From: an uncultured Alteromonadales bacterium
Lineage (GTDB): Bacteria; Pseudomonadota; Gammaproteobacteria; Pseudomonadales; Cellvibrionaceae
Reading direction: 5' to 3'
NCBI GenBank assembly: GCA_937864365.1
Contig: CALMJT010000138.1
Coordinates: 1-48,034, forward strand
Length of the DNA stretch: 48,034 nucleotides
This document shows positions 1 through 9,281 of the stretch, one piece after another (position 1 is the stretch's first letter; each line of letters starts with the position of its first letter). The position numbers were made by a program, and so were the translations under genes. The notes beneath the pieces were generated by a model, which was not told where the DNA came from, made no database searches, and saw only the letters and a program-made list of their open reading frames with translations.

Positions 1-57
1 ATTTTCAATTTCTGTCCTCTGATTAAATCAGGGATGAGTTAATCAGAGGTTCCTTTA
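1..57 (-). repeat. Dispersed palindromic repeat, copy A (cut by window edge)
   Basis: This is the terminal part of the intergenic repeat family seen throughout the window, in the orientation opposite to the copy at 34188. It contains the arm CCTCTGATTAA (15-25) pairing with TTAATCAGAGG (39-49), a strong hairpin, and ends in TTCCTTTAG. The rest of the element lies before base 1. It sits upstream of the hydrolase gene that starts at 173. Seen directly by comparison with the other copies. Confidence 0.85.
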
Positions 58-172
58 GTGTAATTACTGATGGCATTACTCGGAAAGCGCTCAGTCTGTA
101 GCGCATCTGCTTTCACATCAATCTAAACTCGGTATACTTGGCCTAGGCATTCTCTCGTGTGGTATTTAGGCT

Positions 173-820
173 ATGTTAAAATTTGAGCTGGTTCCTGTTA
201 CGCATTTTCAACAAAATTGCAGTGTTGTTTGGTGCAGTGAAACCAATCAAGCGGCATTAATTGATCCCGGTGGTGAACCGGAGCGCATCATGCAAGTGGT
301 GGAGCGACTTAAACTTACCGTGGTGGCAATTTGGCTAACCCACGGCCATCTCGATCATGTTGGTGCTTCAAATGCGCTCGCTAAAACACTCAAGGTTGAT
401 GTTATCGGCCCACACAAAGACGACGAATTTTGGCTTAAGGCGCTACCCGAACAAAGTAAGATGATGGGTTTCGCCGCTCATGATGCTCTAGCGCCAACAC
501 GTTGGTTAAATGACGGTGATACATTGTCGTTGGGTAATTTAACTTTTTCGGTATTGCATTGCCCAGGTCATACACCGGGCCACGTGGTATTGTTTGAGCC
601 AAATTCAAAAATGGCATTTGTGGGTGACGTGATTTTTGCCGGATCGGTTGGTAGAACAGATTTCCCGCGCAGTAATTCTCAGCAACTGATTGATTCCATT
701 CGTGAGAAATTATGGCCATTGGGCGATGATGTGAAGTTTGTTCCCGGACACGGCCCAATGTCTACCTTTGGCCAAGAGCGGCGCGTCAATCCCTTTGTTG
801 CGGATGCTCGATTTGGCTAG
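173..820 (+). CDS. Metallo-beta-lactamase-fold hydrolase (glyoxalase II-like, YcbL type)
   Basis: A 215-residue single-domain protein of the metallo-beta-lactamase superfamily. The zinc-binding motif HGHLDH is at residues 57-62, followed by CPGHTPGH, a GDVIF strand carrying the bridging Asp, and a C-terminal PGHGP. This set and the short length fit the YcbL/glyoxalase II-like group, which hydrolyses thioesters such as S-lactoylglutathione. The substrate is inferred, not shown. No signal peptide is seen, so it is probably cytoplasmic. The 3' end overlaps the next gene by 17 bases if that gene starts at 804, suggesting translational coupling. Confidence 0.88.
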   Translation: MLKFELVPVTHFQQNCSVVWCSETNQAALIDPGGEPERIMQVVERLKLTVVAIWLTHGHLDHVGASNALAKTLKVDVIGPHKDDEFWLKALPEQSKMMGFAAHDALAPTRWLNDGDTLSLGNLTFSVLHCPGHTPGHVVLFEPNSKMAFVGDVIFAGSVGRTDFPRSNSQQLIDSIREKLWPLGDDVKFVPGHGPMSTFGQERRVNPFVADARFG

Positions 821-1538
821 CGTGGCAGAAGTTGGTACTTCGACGGGTTTAGGTTTTCCCTATTCTTTGCGGCGTTCGCGACGACGAAAATCCCTGGAAG
901 TCAGAATCAGTCAGGGACAGGTTTTGGTGTCGGTACCGCACTTTGTTAATGAGCCGGAAGTTTTACGATTTTTAATCAGTAAGCGTGCTTGGATTCTAAA
1001 AAAAGTTGGTGAGCAAAATCATCTACTCGATACAAAACCAAAGCGCGAATTTTGTGATGGTGCGAATTGGCCGTATTTAAACGAGAACTTAACACTACGG
1101 CTTTATTTTGGCTCCAAGCTTGATGTTAATCGTCGTGATAACGAACTGCTGATCAGTTTATCGCGACGATCAAAAAGCAGTATTGAGTCACAGGTGCGAG
1201 GCGCATTAGAGTTTTGGTACAAAGAGCAGGCTTTAAGAGTTCTCTCTGAAAAGAGTTTTGCGCTTGCCAAGCTGATTAACCAAGACTTTACTGAAGTTCG
1301 AGTTCGCAAAACCAAGTCGCGTTGGGGGCACTGCACCAGTAAAGGTGTGCTGCAATACAACTGGTTAATAATGCTTGCACCGGAAGCTATCGCAGATTAT
1401 TTAGTGGCGCACGAAGTGAGTCATCTGCGTCACTTTAATCACAGCCCTGAATTTTGGTCATTGGTGGCGAGTTTGTGCCCCGATTATCAACAACGACGCC
1501 GATGGTTGAAATCCGAAGGTTTTAGCCTGTGGTTTTGA
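804..1538 (+). CDS. YgjP/SprT-like zinc metallopeptidase (DUF45 family)
   Basis: About 244 residues from the ATG at 804. The open frame extends back to 738, but that start would lie deep inside the upstream gene, and the basic segment SLRRSRRRKS typical of the family N-terminus follows 804. The C-terminal half carries the zinc motif HEVSH followed by the family signature LRHFNHSPEFW, preceded by KTKSRWGHC. These are hallmarks of the YgjP/M48-like metallopeptidase family (old name DUF45), often found with restriction or repair genes but also as a lone housekeeping gene. Substrate unknown. It overlaps the hydrolase gene by 17 bases and is probably co-transcribed with it. Confidence 0.85.
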   Translation: MLDLASVAEVGTSTGLGFPYSLRRSRRRKSLEVRISQGQVLVSVPHFVNEPEVLRFLISKRAWILKKVGEQNHLLDTKPKREFCDGANWPYLNENLTLRLYFGSKLDVNRRDNELLISLSRRSKSSIESQVRGALEFWYKEQALRVLSEKSFALAKLINQDFTEVRVRKTKSRWGHCTSKGVLQYNWLIMLAPEAIADYLVAHEVSHLRHFNHSPEFWSLVASLCPDYQQRRRWLKSEGFSLWF

Positions 1539-1614
1539 TGTTAGGTTTTGATAAATGTCTGTCGCATAGATCCACAATAATTCATAATCGAATTTTTTAG
1601 CCCGGAAAGATCCC

Positions 1615-1983
1615 ATGAGCACGCTTCCACTGAGCAACGATTTAGACGAAAACTATGACCGCTTCATTGTTGAAGCCCTAGAGACTGGTTGTGTTTGGGG
1701 ATTGTGTAATGAAGAAGGTTGGGCGGTATGTCCTTCTGAGGCCAGCCCTAATCGCGATGTTATGCCGTTTTGGTCACAGCCAGAATTTGCAGAGGTGTTG
1801 TGTGATGACGAATGGCAAGATTACGAAGTTACCGCTGTAAGCACAGAGGAATTTTTAGAAGAGTGGCTAACTGGCTTACACGATGACGAAGTGTTGGTGG
1901 GAGTTAACTGGAACGAAAATCTTGAGGGTGATGAAATTGAGCCGCTGGATTTATTAGAAGATTTCGATGGCGAACTAGAGTAA
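1615..1983 (+). CDS. DUF2750 family protein
   Basis: A small acidic protein of 122 residues that matches my recollection of the DUF2750 family: an N-terminal YDRFIVEALETGCVWGL segment, then EEGWAVCPSE, a central MPFWSQPEFAEV, and a C-terminal VGVNWNENLEG. No enzymatic motif, signal peptide or membrane segment is visible, so the protein is probably cytoplasmic and its function is unknown. The start follows a GGAAAG ribosome-binding site. A strong intrinsic terminator follows at 2002-2031. Confidence 0.8.
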   Translation: MSTLPLSNDLDENYDRFIVEALETGCVWGLCNEEGWAVCPSEASPNRDVMPFWSQPEFAEVLCDDEWQDYEVTAVSTEEFLEEWLTGLHDDEVLVGVNWNENLEGDEIEPLDLLEDFDGELE

Positions 1984-2001
1984 AAACGCTTTTTAATGAT
2001 G

Positions 2002-2031
2002 AAAAAAAACGAGCCTAAGGCTCGTTTTTTT
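2002..2031. terminator. Bidirectional intrinsic terminator
   Basis: A stem ACGAGCC/GGCTCGT with a three-base loop is flanked by an A-run on the left and a T-run on the right. It can therefore end both the DUF2750 transcript (+) and the convergent TlpA-like transcript (-, stop at 2060). Confidence 0.93.
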
Positions 2032-2059
2032 ATGCGGGTAATTTGGTTCGGAAAATCTA

Positions 2060-2542
2060 TTAAAGCTCCAATGCTTCTCTAACCGCAGCCACAGCCGCCT
2101 CTTTACTGGTGCCTTTTTGCCGAATGTAGGTGATGTTTTTATTCTCGTCCATCACAAATAAACCTGGAGTTCCTACAACGCCATAGCGTTGTGCCACTCG
2201 ATCGGCTTGCAGCAACAGTTGCATGCCATAACCTTGTTTTTCCATGTAGGCTTTGGGGTCGCCGTCATCCCAAACATCTAAGGCGTAGAATTTAACGTTT
2301 TGATCTTCGAGCTCAGCTCTTAAGGCATCTAACTCAGGCATTAGCTCGTGACAGAATGGACACCAAGTCGCCCAGAATAAAATAACCGCTTTTTGTCCTT
2401 CTGCGTCAGCGTACAAAGATATTCGTTCGCCGTCTCCAGTGGTTAAAATCCAGTCTGGAGCCTTTTCGCCACTTTGAGGTGGCATAGCTGCAAAGGCAGC
2501 AGTTGCAAAAAACATCCAAAATACAGCAGCAATCACTCGCAT
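2060..2542 (-). CDS. TlpA-like periplasmic thioredoxin-fold protein
   Basis: About 160 residues from the ATG at 2542. A TTG four codons upstream is possible, but the ATG has a GGAAA just before it and opens a clean signal peptide (MRVIAAVFWMFFATAAFAA). The mature part is a thioredoxin fold of the TlpA/ResA/AhpC-TSA type with the redox motif WCPFC (Cys61 and Cys64) and the cis-proline region VGTPGLFV. Family knowledge suggests a periplasmic thiol-disulfide reductase, for example in cytochrome c maturation; a cytochrome c gene lies 1.2 kb away on the same strand. The client protein is not known. The HAD gene starts its reading 110 bases upstream, so the two could share a transcript. Confidence 0.87.
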   Translation of the reverse strand: MRVIAAVFWMFFATAAFAAMPPQSGEKAPDWILTTGDGERISLYADAEGQKAVILFWATWCPFCHELMPELDALRAELEDQNVKFYALDVWDDGDPKAYMEKQGYGMQLLLQADRVAQRYGVVGTPGLFVMDENKNITYIRQKGTSKEAAVAAVREALEL

Positions 2543-2652
2543 GAGAATTTCCAAATCATTATTGGTTTGTGTTCGACGTCGCCTTTTGACCTAGGTGGAT
2601 TTTGATGGTTCCCAAGCGAACGTTTTGTGAAAGATTTGCGATATTTTTTTAC

Positions 2653-3315
2653 TTAATAGCCTGTGTAATTTCGCAACAGTTCAGGCAAATTTATCATGTC
2701 GTCGAAGGTGATAACCGCTCCTGCTGCCAATTGATCTTGTATGTTCATACCCGGCGCGTAAGCAAAGACGGTCATGCCAGCGGCCGCCGCAGCACGGATT
2801 CCCACCACTGAGTCTTCAATAGCGGCGCAATCTTGAGGATTGGTGTTAAGCCGGCGAGCGGCCTCCAGATAAACATCGGGGGCGGGTTTTGCTGCATCGA
2901 CATCTTCAACGCAAACCGCGTCTAGAAAATAGTCTGTGAGCCTTGCTCGGGTGAGTTTGAGTTTAAGACTTTCGCGCTGAGTATTGGTGGCTACTGCTTT
3001 AGGCAAGGCGATGTTCTGTAAAGCATATTCAATATTGCTAATGGTTTGTAGGTTGGTTTGTAGCTCGTGAACGAATCGTTGATAGAGTTTTTGCTGGAAC
3101 GATTCTGGAACTGGGTAACCCAATAACTCGGCTGCTTGTTGCAGGTTATCTGCCACAGATTTGCCCGCAAAATAATGCAACATCTGCTCGTAGCTTAATT
3201 CGAGTCCCAATTCGTTAAGACCCTTCTGCCACAAGATATTGGTCATATGTTCGGTATCCACAAGAACGCCATCGCAATCAAAAATAACGGCTTTAAAAGG
3301 GAATGTATTTGTCAT
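2653..3315 (-). CDS. HAD-superfamily phosphatase (beta-phosphoglucomutase-like subfamily)
   Basis: 220 residues. HAD motif I is FDCDGVLVDTE near residues 12-22 (nucleophile and acid Asp), motif II lies in VATNTQRES, motif III is the Lys of AAKPAPDVYL, and motif IV is IEDSVVGIRAA. The helical cap after motif I is the type seen in beta-phosphoglucomutase and YfbT/YqaB sugar phosphatases. A small phosphorylated metabolite is the likely substrate; which one cannot be read from the sequence. The start is supported by a strong GGAAGG site 6-7 bases upstream. Confidence 0.88.
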   Translation of the reverse strand: MTNTFPFKAVIFDCDGVLVDTEHMTNILWQKGLNELGLELSYEQMLHYFAGKSVADNLQQAAELLGYPVPESFQQKLYQRFVHELQTNLQTISNIEYALQNIALPKAVATNTQRESLKLKLTRARLTDYFLDAVCVEDVDAAKPAPDVYLEAARRLNTNPQDCAAIEDSVVGIRAAAAAGMTVFAYAPGMNIQDQLAAGAVITFDDMINLPELLRNYTGY

Positions 3316-3475
3316 GGACCTTCCAAATCTTATGTAAATTCTTTCCAGATGCTTTTAAATCAAGGCTGAACACGAAAAGCGATAAAAGAATGATCGTACC
3401 ACGCCTGAAAGGAGCGGTTTTTATCGAATGCTGAGTTGGGTGTAAAAATCGGGAAATATCTTTAGAAACTTCTTT

Positions 3476-3631
3476 AAGAAACTTCTGATTGGCACATCCA
3501 TGATTGAATCAGAGGGCAGAAATTGACGGTGCGATTTCCAATTTCTTCACAACTTCAAGCTCCTACTGTTTTTGAAATTGGCGATATATCCTTGAGTCAC
3601 GGGCAACGCGGATAAATCAGAGTTTTCTTTA
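3476..3631 (+). repeat. Dispersed palindromic repeat, copy B
   Basis: About 156 bp in the same orientation as the reference copy at 34188. It shares the left arm AACTTCTGATT, the segment ATCAGAGGGCAGAAATTG, the core GCGATTTCCAATTTCTTCAC, then TTTTTGAAATTGGCGATA and the right end AAATCAGAGTTTTCTTTA. It lies in the 402-base gap between the HAD phosphatase and the cytochrome c gene, where the only other item I see is the terminator at 3655. Confidence 0.88.
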
Positions 3632-3654
3632 ACAGCATAACGCGATTGATAAAG

Positions 3655-3687
3655 AAAAAAACCGGGAACAAGAATCCCGGTTTTTTT
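3655..3687 (-). terminator. Intrinsic terminator of the cytochrome c gene
   Basis: Stem ACCGGGA/TCCCGGT with an A-run before and a T-run after. It lies 30 bases beyond the cytochrome c stop on the minus strand. The symmetric flanks mean it could also work on the plus strand. Confidence 0.9.
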
Positions 3688-3717
3688 CTAGGTCGGCCCA
3701 GAGATGCAGGGAGCGAC

Positions 3718-4026
3718 TTATAGACTTGCAAAATAAGCTGCTAAGTCTTCGATATCTTGATCTGAAAGACCTGCGGCCATCGGAGTCATGAAATCCGATA
3801 AACCACCTTTACGCTCTCCGGCACGATAGGCTTTAAGAGCATTTACAAGGTAGTCAGCATTTTGACCGCCGATTTTTGGGTAGTTTGGAGCGACGGTAGT
3901 TTTACCATCGGGTCCGTGACAGCTTGCGCAAAAGGCTGATTTAGCTTGTCCAGCGGCTGGGTCGCCCGCGGCCATGGCTCCGAAGCTGACGAATGTGGCA
4001 ATAATTGCAGCGCTTATTTTTTTCAT
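3718..4026 (-). CDS. Small periplasmic cytochrome c (c553/c5-like)
   Basis: 102 residues with a signal peptide ending near AMA-AGD. A single haem c site CASCH is at residues 33-37, and a likely axial Met is in FMTPMAAGLSDQD before the C-terminal helix DLAAYFASL. Size and motifs match monohaem class I cytochromes of the c553/c5 group, soluble periplasmic electron carriers. The start has an AGGAAA site. It is a single-gene unit with its own terminator (3655-3687) and no oxidase or reductase partner beside it, so its redox partner is not evident. Confidence 0.92.
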   Translation of the reverse strand: MKKISAAIIATFVSFGAMAAGDPAAGQAKSAFCASCHGPDGKTTVAPNYPKIGGQNADYLVNALKAYRAGERKGGLSDFMTPMAAGLSDQDIEDLAAYFASL

Positions 4027-4200
4027 GGTATTTCCTAATCACAGGTTATTGAAATCACGTAATTCGACCTTGCTTGTTATTTCTCAAGTTCACCGGAATT
4101 GCGAATATAACAAACCAAAGTTCGGATAAATGTCTGCTATTTGTATGCTTTAGTGGCCTATAACATACCATAAAGAAGACAATATTTTGCCGCCTTAATT

Positions 4201-5853
4201 TTAAATAGGGCAGGTCATTTCACCGAGTTTTTTCGTCAATTTTACGTTTTCAGTGTAGTCGATAGGAATTACCACAAGGCTTGGGCCGGGCTCAGAAATG
4301 GCTTTTTTTAGCTCAGTCTGCAAATCATCGGCATTGGAGACATGATGACCGTTCCATCCAAATGCCGCCGCCAGCTTTAACCAGTCCGGATTACCAAAGG
4401 CCAAATCGGTGTGGCGGCCAAATTCGTTTTCTTGTTTCCAGCCAATCAAGCCGTAACCGCCGTCTTCCCACACCATGACCGTTAGGTTGCATTTGAGTCG
4501 AGCCGCGGTTTCCATTTCTTGCACGTTCATCATGAAACCACCGTCACCGCAGATTGCCAAAATATTGCGCTCCGGATACACAAGACTTGCTGATATGGCG
4601 CCGGGCAGTGCAAAACCCATGGAGCAAAAGCCGTTGGGAATTAAGCAGGTGTTGGGCTCGTGACTGATCCAATGACGAGCGATCCACATTTTGTGGGCGC
4701 CTACGTCGCTGAGTAAAATGTCTTCTGGATTTAACACTTGGCGAGCATCCCAAAGGGCTTTTTGCGGACGAATTGGGCCACTGCCTGAATCGTCTTTGTG
4801 GGCTTCAAGTTCGGTAGTCATATCGCGGCGTACACTGCGTTGTACGCTAAAGTCAAAATCGAAAGGACCGTGAGCATCAATTCGCTCATTGAGCATCCAC
4901 AGCGCGTGCGCTAAATCGCCAACGATCTCTACTGAAGGATCGTAGTTCTCATCGATTTCTGCCGGTAGAAAATCGATGTGCAGAACCTCTTTCTCGCCGC
5001 CGGGATTCCAAAGCTTGGGATGGTATTCAACCATGTCGTAACCGATGGTGATGACCAGATCAGAGGCATCTATGGCGCAGGCGGGAATATCTTTGCTACC
5101 CAAACCAATGGTATAGAGACTGTATTCGGCGGACATATCCACACAACCTTTGGCCATAAAGGTGTTCAGCACACCAATGCCGGTTTTCTCGCACAAAAGA
5201 CGCAGTTGCTTTGAGGCTCGGCGGCGAATACAGCCATTACCGGCGATGATGATCGGGCTTTTAGCGGCTTTGATTCGTGCAAACGCTTGATCAATGATTT
5301 TATCGGCAGGTACTGGTCGGCGGAATTTTTTGACCTTCAGAGGCTGCTTGTCAACCTTTAGCTTGGCGATATCCTCGGGCAATTCTATGTGCACTGCACC
5401 GGGCTTTTCGGTGCGAGCTAGACGCACGGCCTTGCGAACGATTTCTGGAATATTTTCTGGATGCCAAACGGTGGTGGCCCATTTGGTGACCGGCTCGAAC
5501 ATATCGACCACGTTCATGACCTGATGGGATTCTTTGTGGAGACGAGTTGAAGCGCCCTGGCCGGTAAGCACCAGCATAGGCGCACGATCCATGTTGGAGT
5601 CCGCAACGCCGGTGATTAAATTGGTGGCACCCGGGCCAAGTGTTCCTAAGCAACCTGCGGGATTGCCGGTGAGTCGGCCATAGATATCTGCCATAAAGGC
5701 CGCGCCCTGTTCGTGGCGAGTGAGAATGAAGCGAATTTTTTTGCTTTTCTCCAGCGACATCATGAAATCGGCATTCTCTTCACCGGGAACACCAAAAATG
5801 TATTCGATGCCTTCTTCTTCTAAACATTGCACCATCAAATCGGATGCTTTCAT
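4201..5853 (-). CDS. Acetolactate synthase, catabolic AlsS-like large subunit
   Basis: A 550-residue thiamine-diphosphate enzyme. The catalytic Glu48 lies in RHEQGAAFMAD, the central FAD/DHS-like domain follows, and the cofactor motif is GDGGFMMN (from 436) with WEDGGYG 27 residues later. It would condense two pyruvates to 2-acetolactate. The spacing and the Asp at the second metal-ligand position (464) resemble, from memory, the WND of Bacillus AlsS rather than the Asn of anabolic IlvB/IlvI. No small regulatory subunit (ilvN/ilvH) and no acetolactate decarboxylase adjoin it, so the catabolic role is plausible but unproven. A related ThDP enzyme is possible. The start has a GAGGG site. Monocistronic. 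Confidence 0.85.
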   Translation of the reverse strand: MKASDLMVQCLEEEGIEYIFGVPGEENADFMMSLEKSKKIRFILTRHEQGAAFMADIYGRLTGNPAGCLGTLGPGATNLITGVADSNMDRAPMLVLTGQGASTRLHKESHQVMNVVDMFEPVTKWATTVWHPENIPEIVRKAVRLARTEKPGAVHIELPEDIAKLKVDKQPLKVKKFRRPVPADKIIDQAFARIKAAKSPIIIAGNGCIRRRASKQLRLLCEKTGIGVLNTFMAKGCVDMSAEYSLYTIGLGSKDIPACAIDASDLVITIGYDMVEYHPKLWNPGGEKEVLHIDFLPAEIDENYDPSVEIVGDLAHALWMLNERIDAHGPFDFDFSVQRSVRRDMTTELEAHKDDSGSGPIRPQKALWDARQVLNPEDILLSDVGAHKMWIARHWISHEPNTCLIPNGFCSMGFALPGAISASLVYPERNILAICGDGGFMMNVQEMETAARLKCNLTVMVWEDGGYGLIGWKQENEFGRHTDLAFGNPDWLKLAAAFGWNGHHVSNADDLQTELKKAISEPGPSLVVIPIDYTENVKLTKKLGEMTCPI

Positions 5854-6234
5854 GGTAATACCCTCATACTTTTTGTCTTGCTCTGTATTTTCTGCTTGCC
5901 ACTACTTTGCGTTTGCGCTTTTTGACTGCTCACGACTCTTATCGTTGCGTTTGTACCACCTTGTGGCGAGTGACTTTTTGACAGGATTGCGTAAATTTAA
6001 AAGATTTTGTCACTCGGGTGTGGTCATTGGAAGCCATTGGCCCTTGAGTATTTTCCATTACCTTCATAGTTTGCTTTTTATTGGCAGGTTCGATAGCGCC
6101 ACGCACTGGTAAGCTATAAAGTTGTTATCAGTCCTCGTTGTGTGAATGAGCGAGGTGAAAGCAAATTGCTCCTAACGGAGGCGTTTGGTATAAGCCTATA
6201 GCAAACGAGTAATTCAGAATTTAGGATAGATTGT
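5854..6234. other. Intergenic region between divergent acetolactate synthase and parC
   Basis: This 381-base region must hold the divergent promoters. The best plus-strand -35 candidate is TTGACA near 5978, but no convincing -10 follows at 17 bases. A small CTCC-TAAC-GGAG hairpin lies near 6170, and AGGA precedes the parC start. Nothing else is recognisable; open frames here are poor and look accidental. Confidence 0.4.
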
Positions 6235-8481
6235 ATGACCGAGCTGACTTACGGAGCCGATGGTGAAGAAACCATGGCTCTGAGAGCCTTCACCGAAAAA
6301 GCGTACCTCGATTACAGCATGTACGTGATTTTAGATCGTGCGTTACCTCATGTTGGCGACGGGTTAAAACCTGTACAGCGTCGCATCATCTACGCCATGA
6401 GCGAACTCGGCTTACAATCTACAGCGAAGTTCAAAAAGTCTGCCAGAACCGTGGGTGACGTGATTGGTAAGTTCCACCCACACGGTGATAGCGCAGCCTA
6501 CGAAGCCATGGTACTCATGGCGCAGCCTTTCTCTTATCGCTATCCATTGGTGGATGGTCAAGGCAACTGGGGTTCCCCCGATAACCCTAAGTCGTTCGCG
6601 GCCATGCGTTACACCGAGGCGCGTTTAGCCAAATACGCAGAAGCGCTGCTTGCCGAGGCGGGACAGGGCACTGTTGAGTGGCTGCCCAACTTTGACGGTA
6701 CCTTAGAAGAACCGAAGGTGTTACCGGCGCAGGTGCCTAATGTGCTGCTCAATGGCACGACAGGTATCGCCGTGGGCATGGCAACCGACATTCCACCTCA
6801 TAACCTACGTGAAGTGGTTAATGCCACCATTCATCTGCTCGATAATCCAAACGCCAGTGTTGCTGAACTGTGTCAGTTTTTACCTGGCCCAGATATGCCA
6901 ACTGATGCGGAAATCGTAACCGGCCCAGCGGAGCTGCAAAAAATTTACGAAACCGGTCGCGGCGGCTTAAAAATGCGTGCCCTTTGGACCAAAGAAGACG
7001 GTGATGTTGTGATTACGGCGTTACCCTATCAGTCCAGCGGCGAAAAAATCATGGAGCAAATCGCCAACCAAATGCAGGCGAAAAAGCTGCCTATGGTTGC
7101 CGATTTGCGAGACGAATCCGATCACGAAAATCCAACGCGATTAGTGATCGTGCCGCGCTCGAACCGCATCGACCTCGAACAATTGATGAATCACCTGTTT
7201 GCCACCACAGATCTAGAACGCAGTTATCGCGTCAACGTAAACGTGATTGGTATCGACGGCAAACCACAAGTTAAGCCTTTAAATGTACTTTTGGGTGAGT
7301 GGCTAACCTTCCGGTTAGATACCGTTCGCAAACGTCTTTCGTACCGACTAGAAAAGGTTGAAGAGCGGTTATTGCGATTAGCGGCTTTGATGTTGGTATA
7401 TCTCAACGTTGATGAAGTCATCGAAATTATTCGTAATGAAGACAAGCCTAAGCCTGTACTCATGGATCGTTTTAATCTTATCGAAATGCAAGCTGAGTAC
7501 ATTCTTGATACACGCTTACGTCAGTTAGCGCGTTTAGAAGAAATGAAAATCCGCGAAGAGCAAGAAAAGCTCGAAAAAGAGCGCGACGATTTAGAAAAAA
7601 TTCTCGGCTCAGATCGACGCTTAAAAACCTTGGTTCGCAAAGAGCTTGAAAACGCCAGTAAAGAGTTTGGCGACGATCGTCGTTCACCGATAGTCGAGCG
7701 CGCCGAAGCCCAAGCTTTTAGCGAAGCTGATTTACTCAGTAGCGATCCAACAACCGTTGTTCTCTCTGAAAAAGGCTGGATTCGCGCCGCAAAAGGTCAT
7801 GATATTGATCCGGCCGCACTCAGTTACAAATCCGGCGATAGCTTCAAATTTGCTGCACGCGGTAAAAGCAACCAAGCCGTAATATTACTCGATTCAACCG
7901 GACGCAGTTATTCTTTGGCAGTACACGCATTGCCGTCGGCAAGAGGCCAAGGCGAGCCGGTTACCGGTAAACTAAATCCACCCAGTGGCGCAACCTTTGA
8001 AGGTATGGTCATGGGCGAAAATGATCAGAAATACCTGGTCGCAAGTGATGCCGGTTATGGATTTATTGCCAAGCTTGAAGATATGCACACCAAAAACAGT
8101 CGCGGTAAAGCGCTGTTAAATGTTCCTGAAGGCGCGAAGGTTTTGCCTCTGGTTGATGTGCCCAGCGACGATGGTGCAATATTAATTGCGATCAGTAACG
8201 AAGGACGAATGGTCGCCTTTCCGGTTGGTGAATTACCAGAATTGGCGCGTGGTAAGGGCAACAAAATTATCAACATTGCCAGTGCGCGTGTGAAAGATCG
8301 CCAAGAATATGTTGTTGCAGTTGCGATCTTAACCGAATCGCAAAAACTCGTTATTCATGCCGGAAAACGAAAAACGGTTATGAAGCACAGTGATCTGGAG
8401 CATTACTTGGGGGAGCGTGGCCGACGTGGCAATAAACTTCCAAGAGGCTTCCAAAAGGTCGATGCCGTAGAGATTGAGTAA
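6235..8481 (+). CDS. parC: DNA topoisomerase IV subunit A
   Basis: 748 residues, full length for gammaproteobacterial ParC. The N-terminal winged-helix/breakage-reunion domain carries the catalytic Tyr126 in AMRYTEAR. The quinolone-resistance region [12 protein letters not shown] has Ser86 and Glu90, the sensitive-type residues at these positions. A coiled coil rich in Glu/Lys (about 420-480) leads to the C-terminal beta-pinwheel, where GRG/GKA-type repeats replace the GyrA box, separating it from GyrA. With ParE it decatenates daughter chromosomes and relaxes supercoils in the cytoplasm. parE is not next to it here. The stop codon lies in a 21-base palindrome (8470-8490). Confidence 0.97.
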   Translation: MTELTYGADGEETMALRAFTEKAYLDYSMYVILDRALPHVGDGLKPVQRRIIYAMSELGLQSTAKFKKSARTVGDVIGKFHPHGDSAAYEAMVLMAQPFSYRYPLVDGQGNWGSPDNPKSFAAMRYTEARLAKYAEALLAEAGQGTVEWLPNFDGTLEEPKVLPAQVPNVLLNGTTGIAVGMATDIPPHNLREVVNATIHLLDNPNASVAELCQFLPGPDMPTDAEIVTGPAELQKIYETGRGGLKMRALWTKEDGDVVITALPYQSSGEKIMEQIANQMQAKKLPMVADLRDESDHENPTRLVIVPRSNRIDLEQLMNHLFATTDLERSYRVNVNVIGIDGKPQVKPLNVLLGEWLTFRLDTVRKRLSYRLEKVEERLLRLAALMLVYLNVDEVIEIIRNEDKPKPVLMDRFNLIEMQAEYILDTRLRQLARLEEMKIREEQEKLEKERDDLEKILGSDRRLKTLVRKELENASKEFGDDRRSPIVERAEAQAFSEADLLSSDPTTVVLSEKGWIRAAKGHDIDPAALSYKSGDSFKFAARGKSNQAVILLDSTGRSYSLAVHALPSARGQGEPVTGKLNPPSGATFEGMVMGENDQKYLVASDAGYGFIAKLEDMHTKNSRGKALLNVPEGAKVLPLVDVPSDDGAILIAISNEGRMVAFPVGELPELARGKGNKIINIASARVKDRQEYVVAVAILTESQKLVIHAGKRKTVMKHSDLEHYLGERGRRGNKLPRGFQKVDAVEIE

Positions 8482-8490
8482 CTCAATCTC
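8470..8490. other. Perfect palindrome across the parC stop codon
   Basis: GAGATTGAGT-A-ACTCAATCTC, ten bases per arm around one central base, includes the TAA of parC. There is no T-run after it, so it is not a standard terminator. It may stabilise the 3' end of the mRNA. Confidence 0.6.
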
Positions 8491-8502
8491 TTACGTTAAC
8501 TC

Positions 8503-8651
8503 AAAGGAACTCTGCTTAACCCGGAGTTTCCGGCGACACAAATCTATATTGCCAATTTCAAGAACGGTAAGGGATTGAAATTGGCAAGAAGTTTTTCAAT
8601 CACACGGTAAATTTCCGTGCTCTGATTAAATCGCAGACGAATTAATTCTTC
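8503..8651 (-). repeat. Dispersed palindromic repeat, copy C
   Basis: About 149 bp in reverse orientation relative to the copy at 34188. It shows AAAGGAACTCTG..GGAGTTTCCGGCGACAC, the shared core GCCAATTTCAAGAACGGTAA, GATTGAAATTGGC and the end CTCTGATTAAATCGCAGACG. It begins 21 bases after the parC stop and precedes the DUF2834 gene. The rest of this 269-base gap shows no other clear feature. Confidence 0.86.
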
Positions 8652-8750
8652 ATTTCTCTATGTGATCAACTCTCTAAGTGATCAAGGTGTAATGGGTGTG
8701 AGTGTGATTATGCGCTCACACAACGTTGTGCTTTGGGGTGAATGCATTTT

Positions 8751-9062
8751 ATGGCGAAATTATATTTAGTATTAACGGTGCTGGGAATTATTCTACCGCT
8801 CTATGCGTTTGTTTCTTGGCTCATCGCTCACGGATTTAATGTCGCTCTATTTGTTAGCCAAATTGTTGACAACAAAATAAGTCTATTTGCTTGGCTGGAT
8901 GTTATTGTCGCTGCGGTTGTTTCAATTATTTTTATTGTAACCAACGGCGCTAAGCATCAGATTCCTAATCGATGGTTAGCGATCTTGGGCACACTTACCG
9001 TGGGAGTGTCGTGTGGCCTACCATTGTATTTGTATTTAAGAGAGCGACATTTAAAAAATTGA
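8751..9062 (+). CDS. DUF2834-type small membrane protein
   Basis: About 103 residues from the ATG at 8751. An ATG at 8742 is in frame, but the GGGGTG ribosome-binding site at 8735-8740 is correctly spaced only for 8751. Three hydrophobic segments are visible: near the N-terminus (LYLVLTVLGIILPLYAF), in the middle (AWLDVIVAAVVSIIFIVT) and at the C-terminal third (WLAILGTLTVGVSCGLPLYLYL), ending in a basic tail. The layout matches my memory of the DUF2834 inner-membrane proteins, which have no known function. It stands alone. Confidence 0.72.
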   Translation: MAKLYLVLTVLGIILPLYAFVSWLIAHGFNVALFVSQIVDNKISLFAWLDVIVAAVVSIIFIVTNGAKHQIPNRWLAILGTLTVGVSCGLPLYLYLRERHLKN

Positions 9063-9281
9063 TGGCTTAAATGTGCTCTACAAAACGGTTTAGGGTGTGG
9101 TAATTTTAGTAACATTAAAGAAGGCTTCAATGCGCCAGATTATTAGTAAACAATAAATCAGCATTAGCCTGTATATGCCAAAACGCTGCTAAGAAATTAT
9201 TATCAATTTGAATTCGCAATTTAATTGCGCAGACCTATACTGAAGGTTCATCCCAATAATTACCACAGCTTCGAGGTCACT

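Noticed and set aside
2602-2811. Plus-strand 69-codon frame between the TlpA-like and HAD genes
   Set aside because: Half of it is antisense to the HAD phosphatase gene, and it has no ribosome-binding site or recognisable domain.
4201-5579. Asp instead of Asn at the second metal-ligand position (residue 464) of the acetolactate synthase, first read as an inactivating change
   Set aside because: From memory Bacillus AlsS has Asp at the same spacing after GDG (WND), so this looks normal for the catabolic type.
5720-6112. Plus-strand 130-codon frame across the start of the acetolactate synthase gene
   Set aside because: Most of it is antisense to a clear gene, and the remainder is Cys/Phe/His-rich noise without a start signal.
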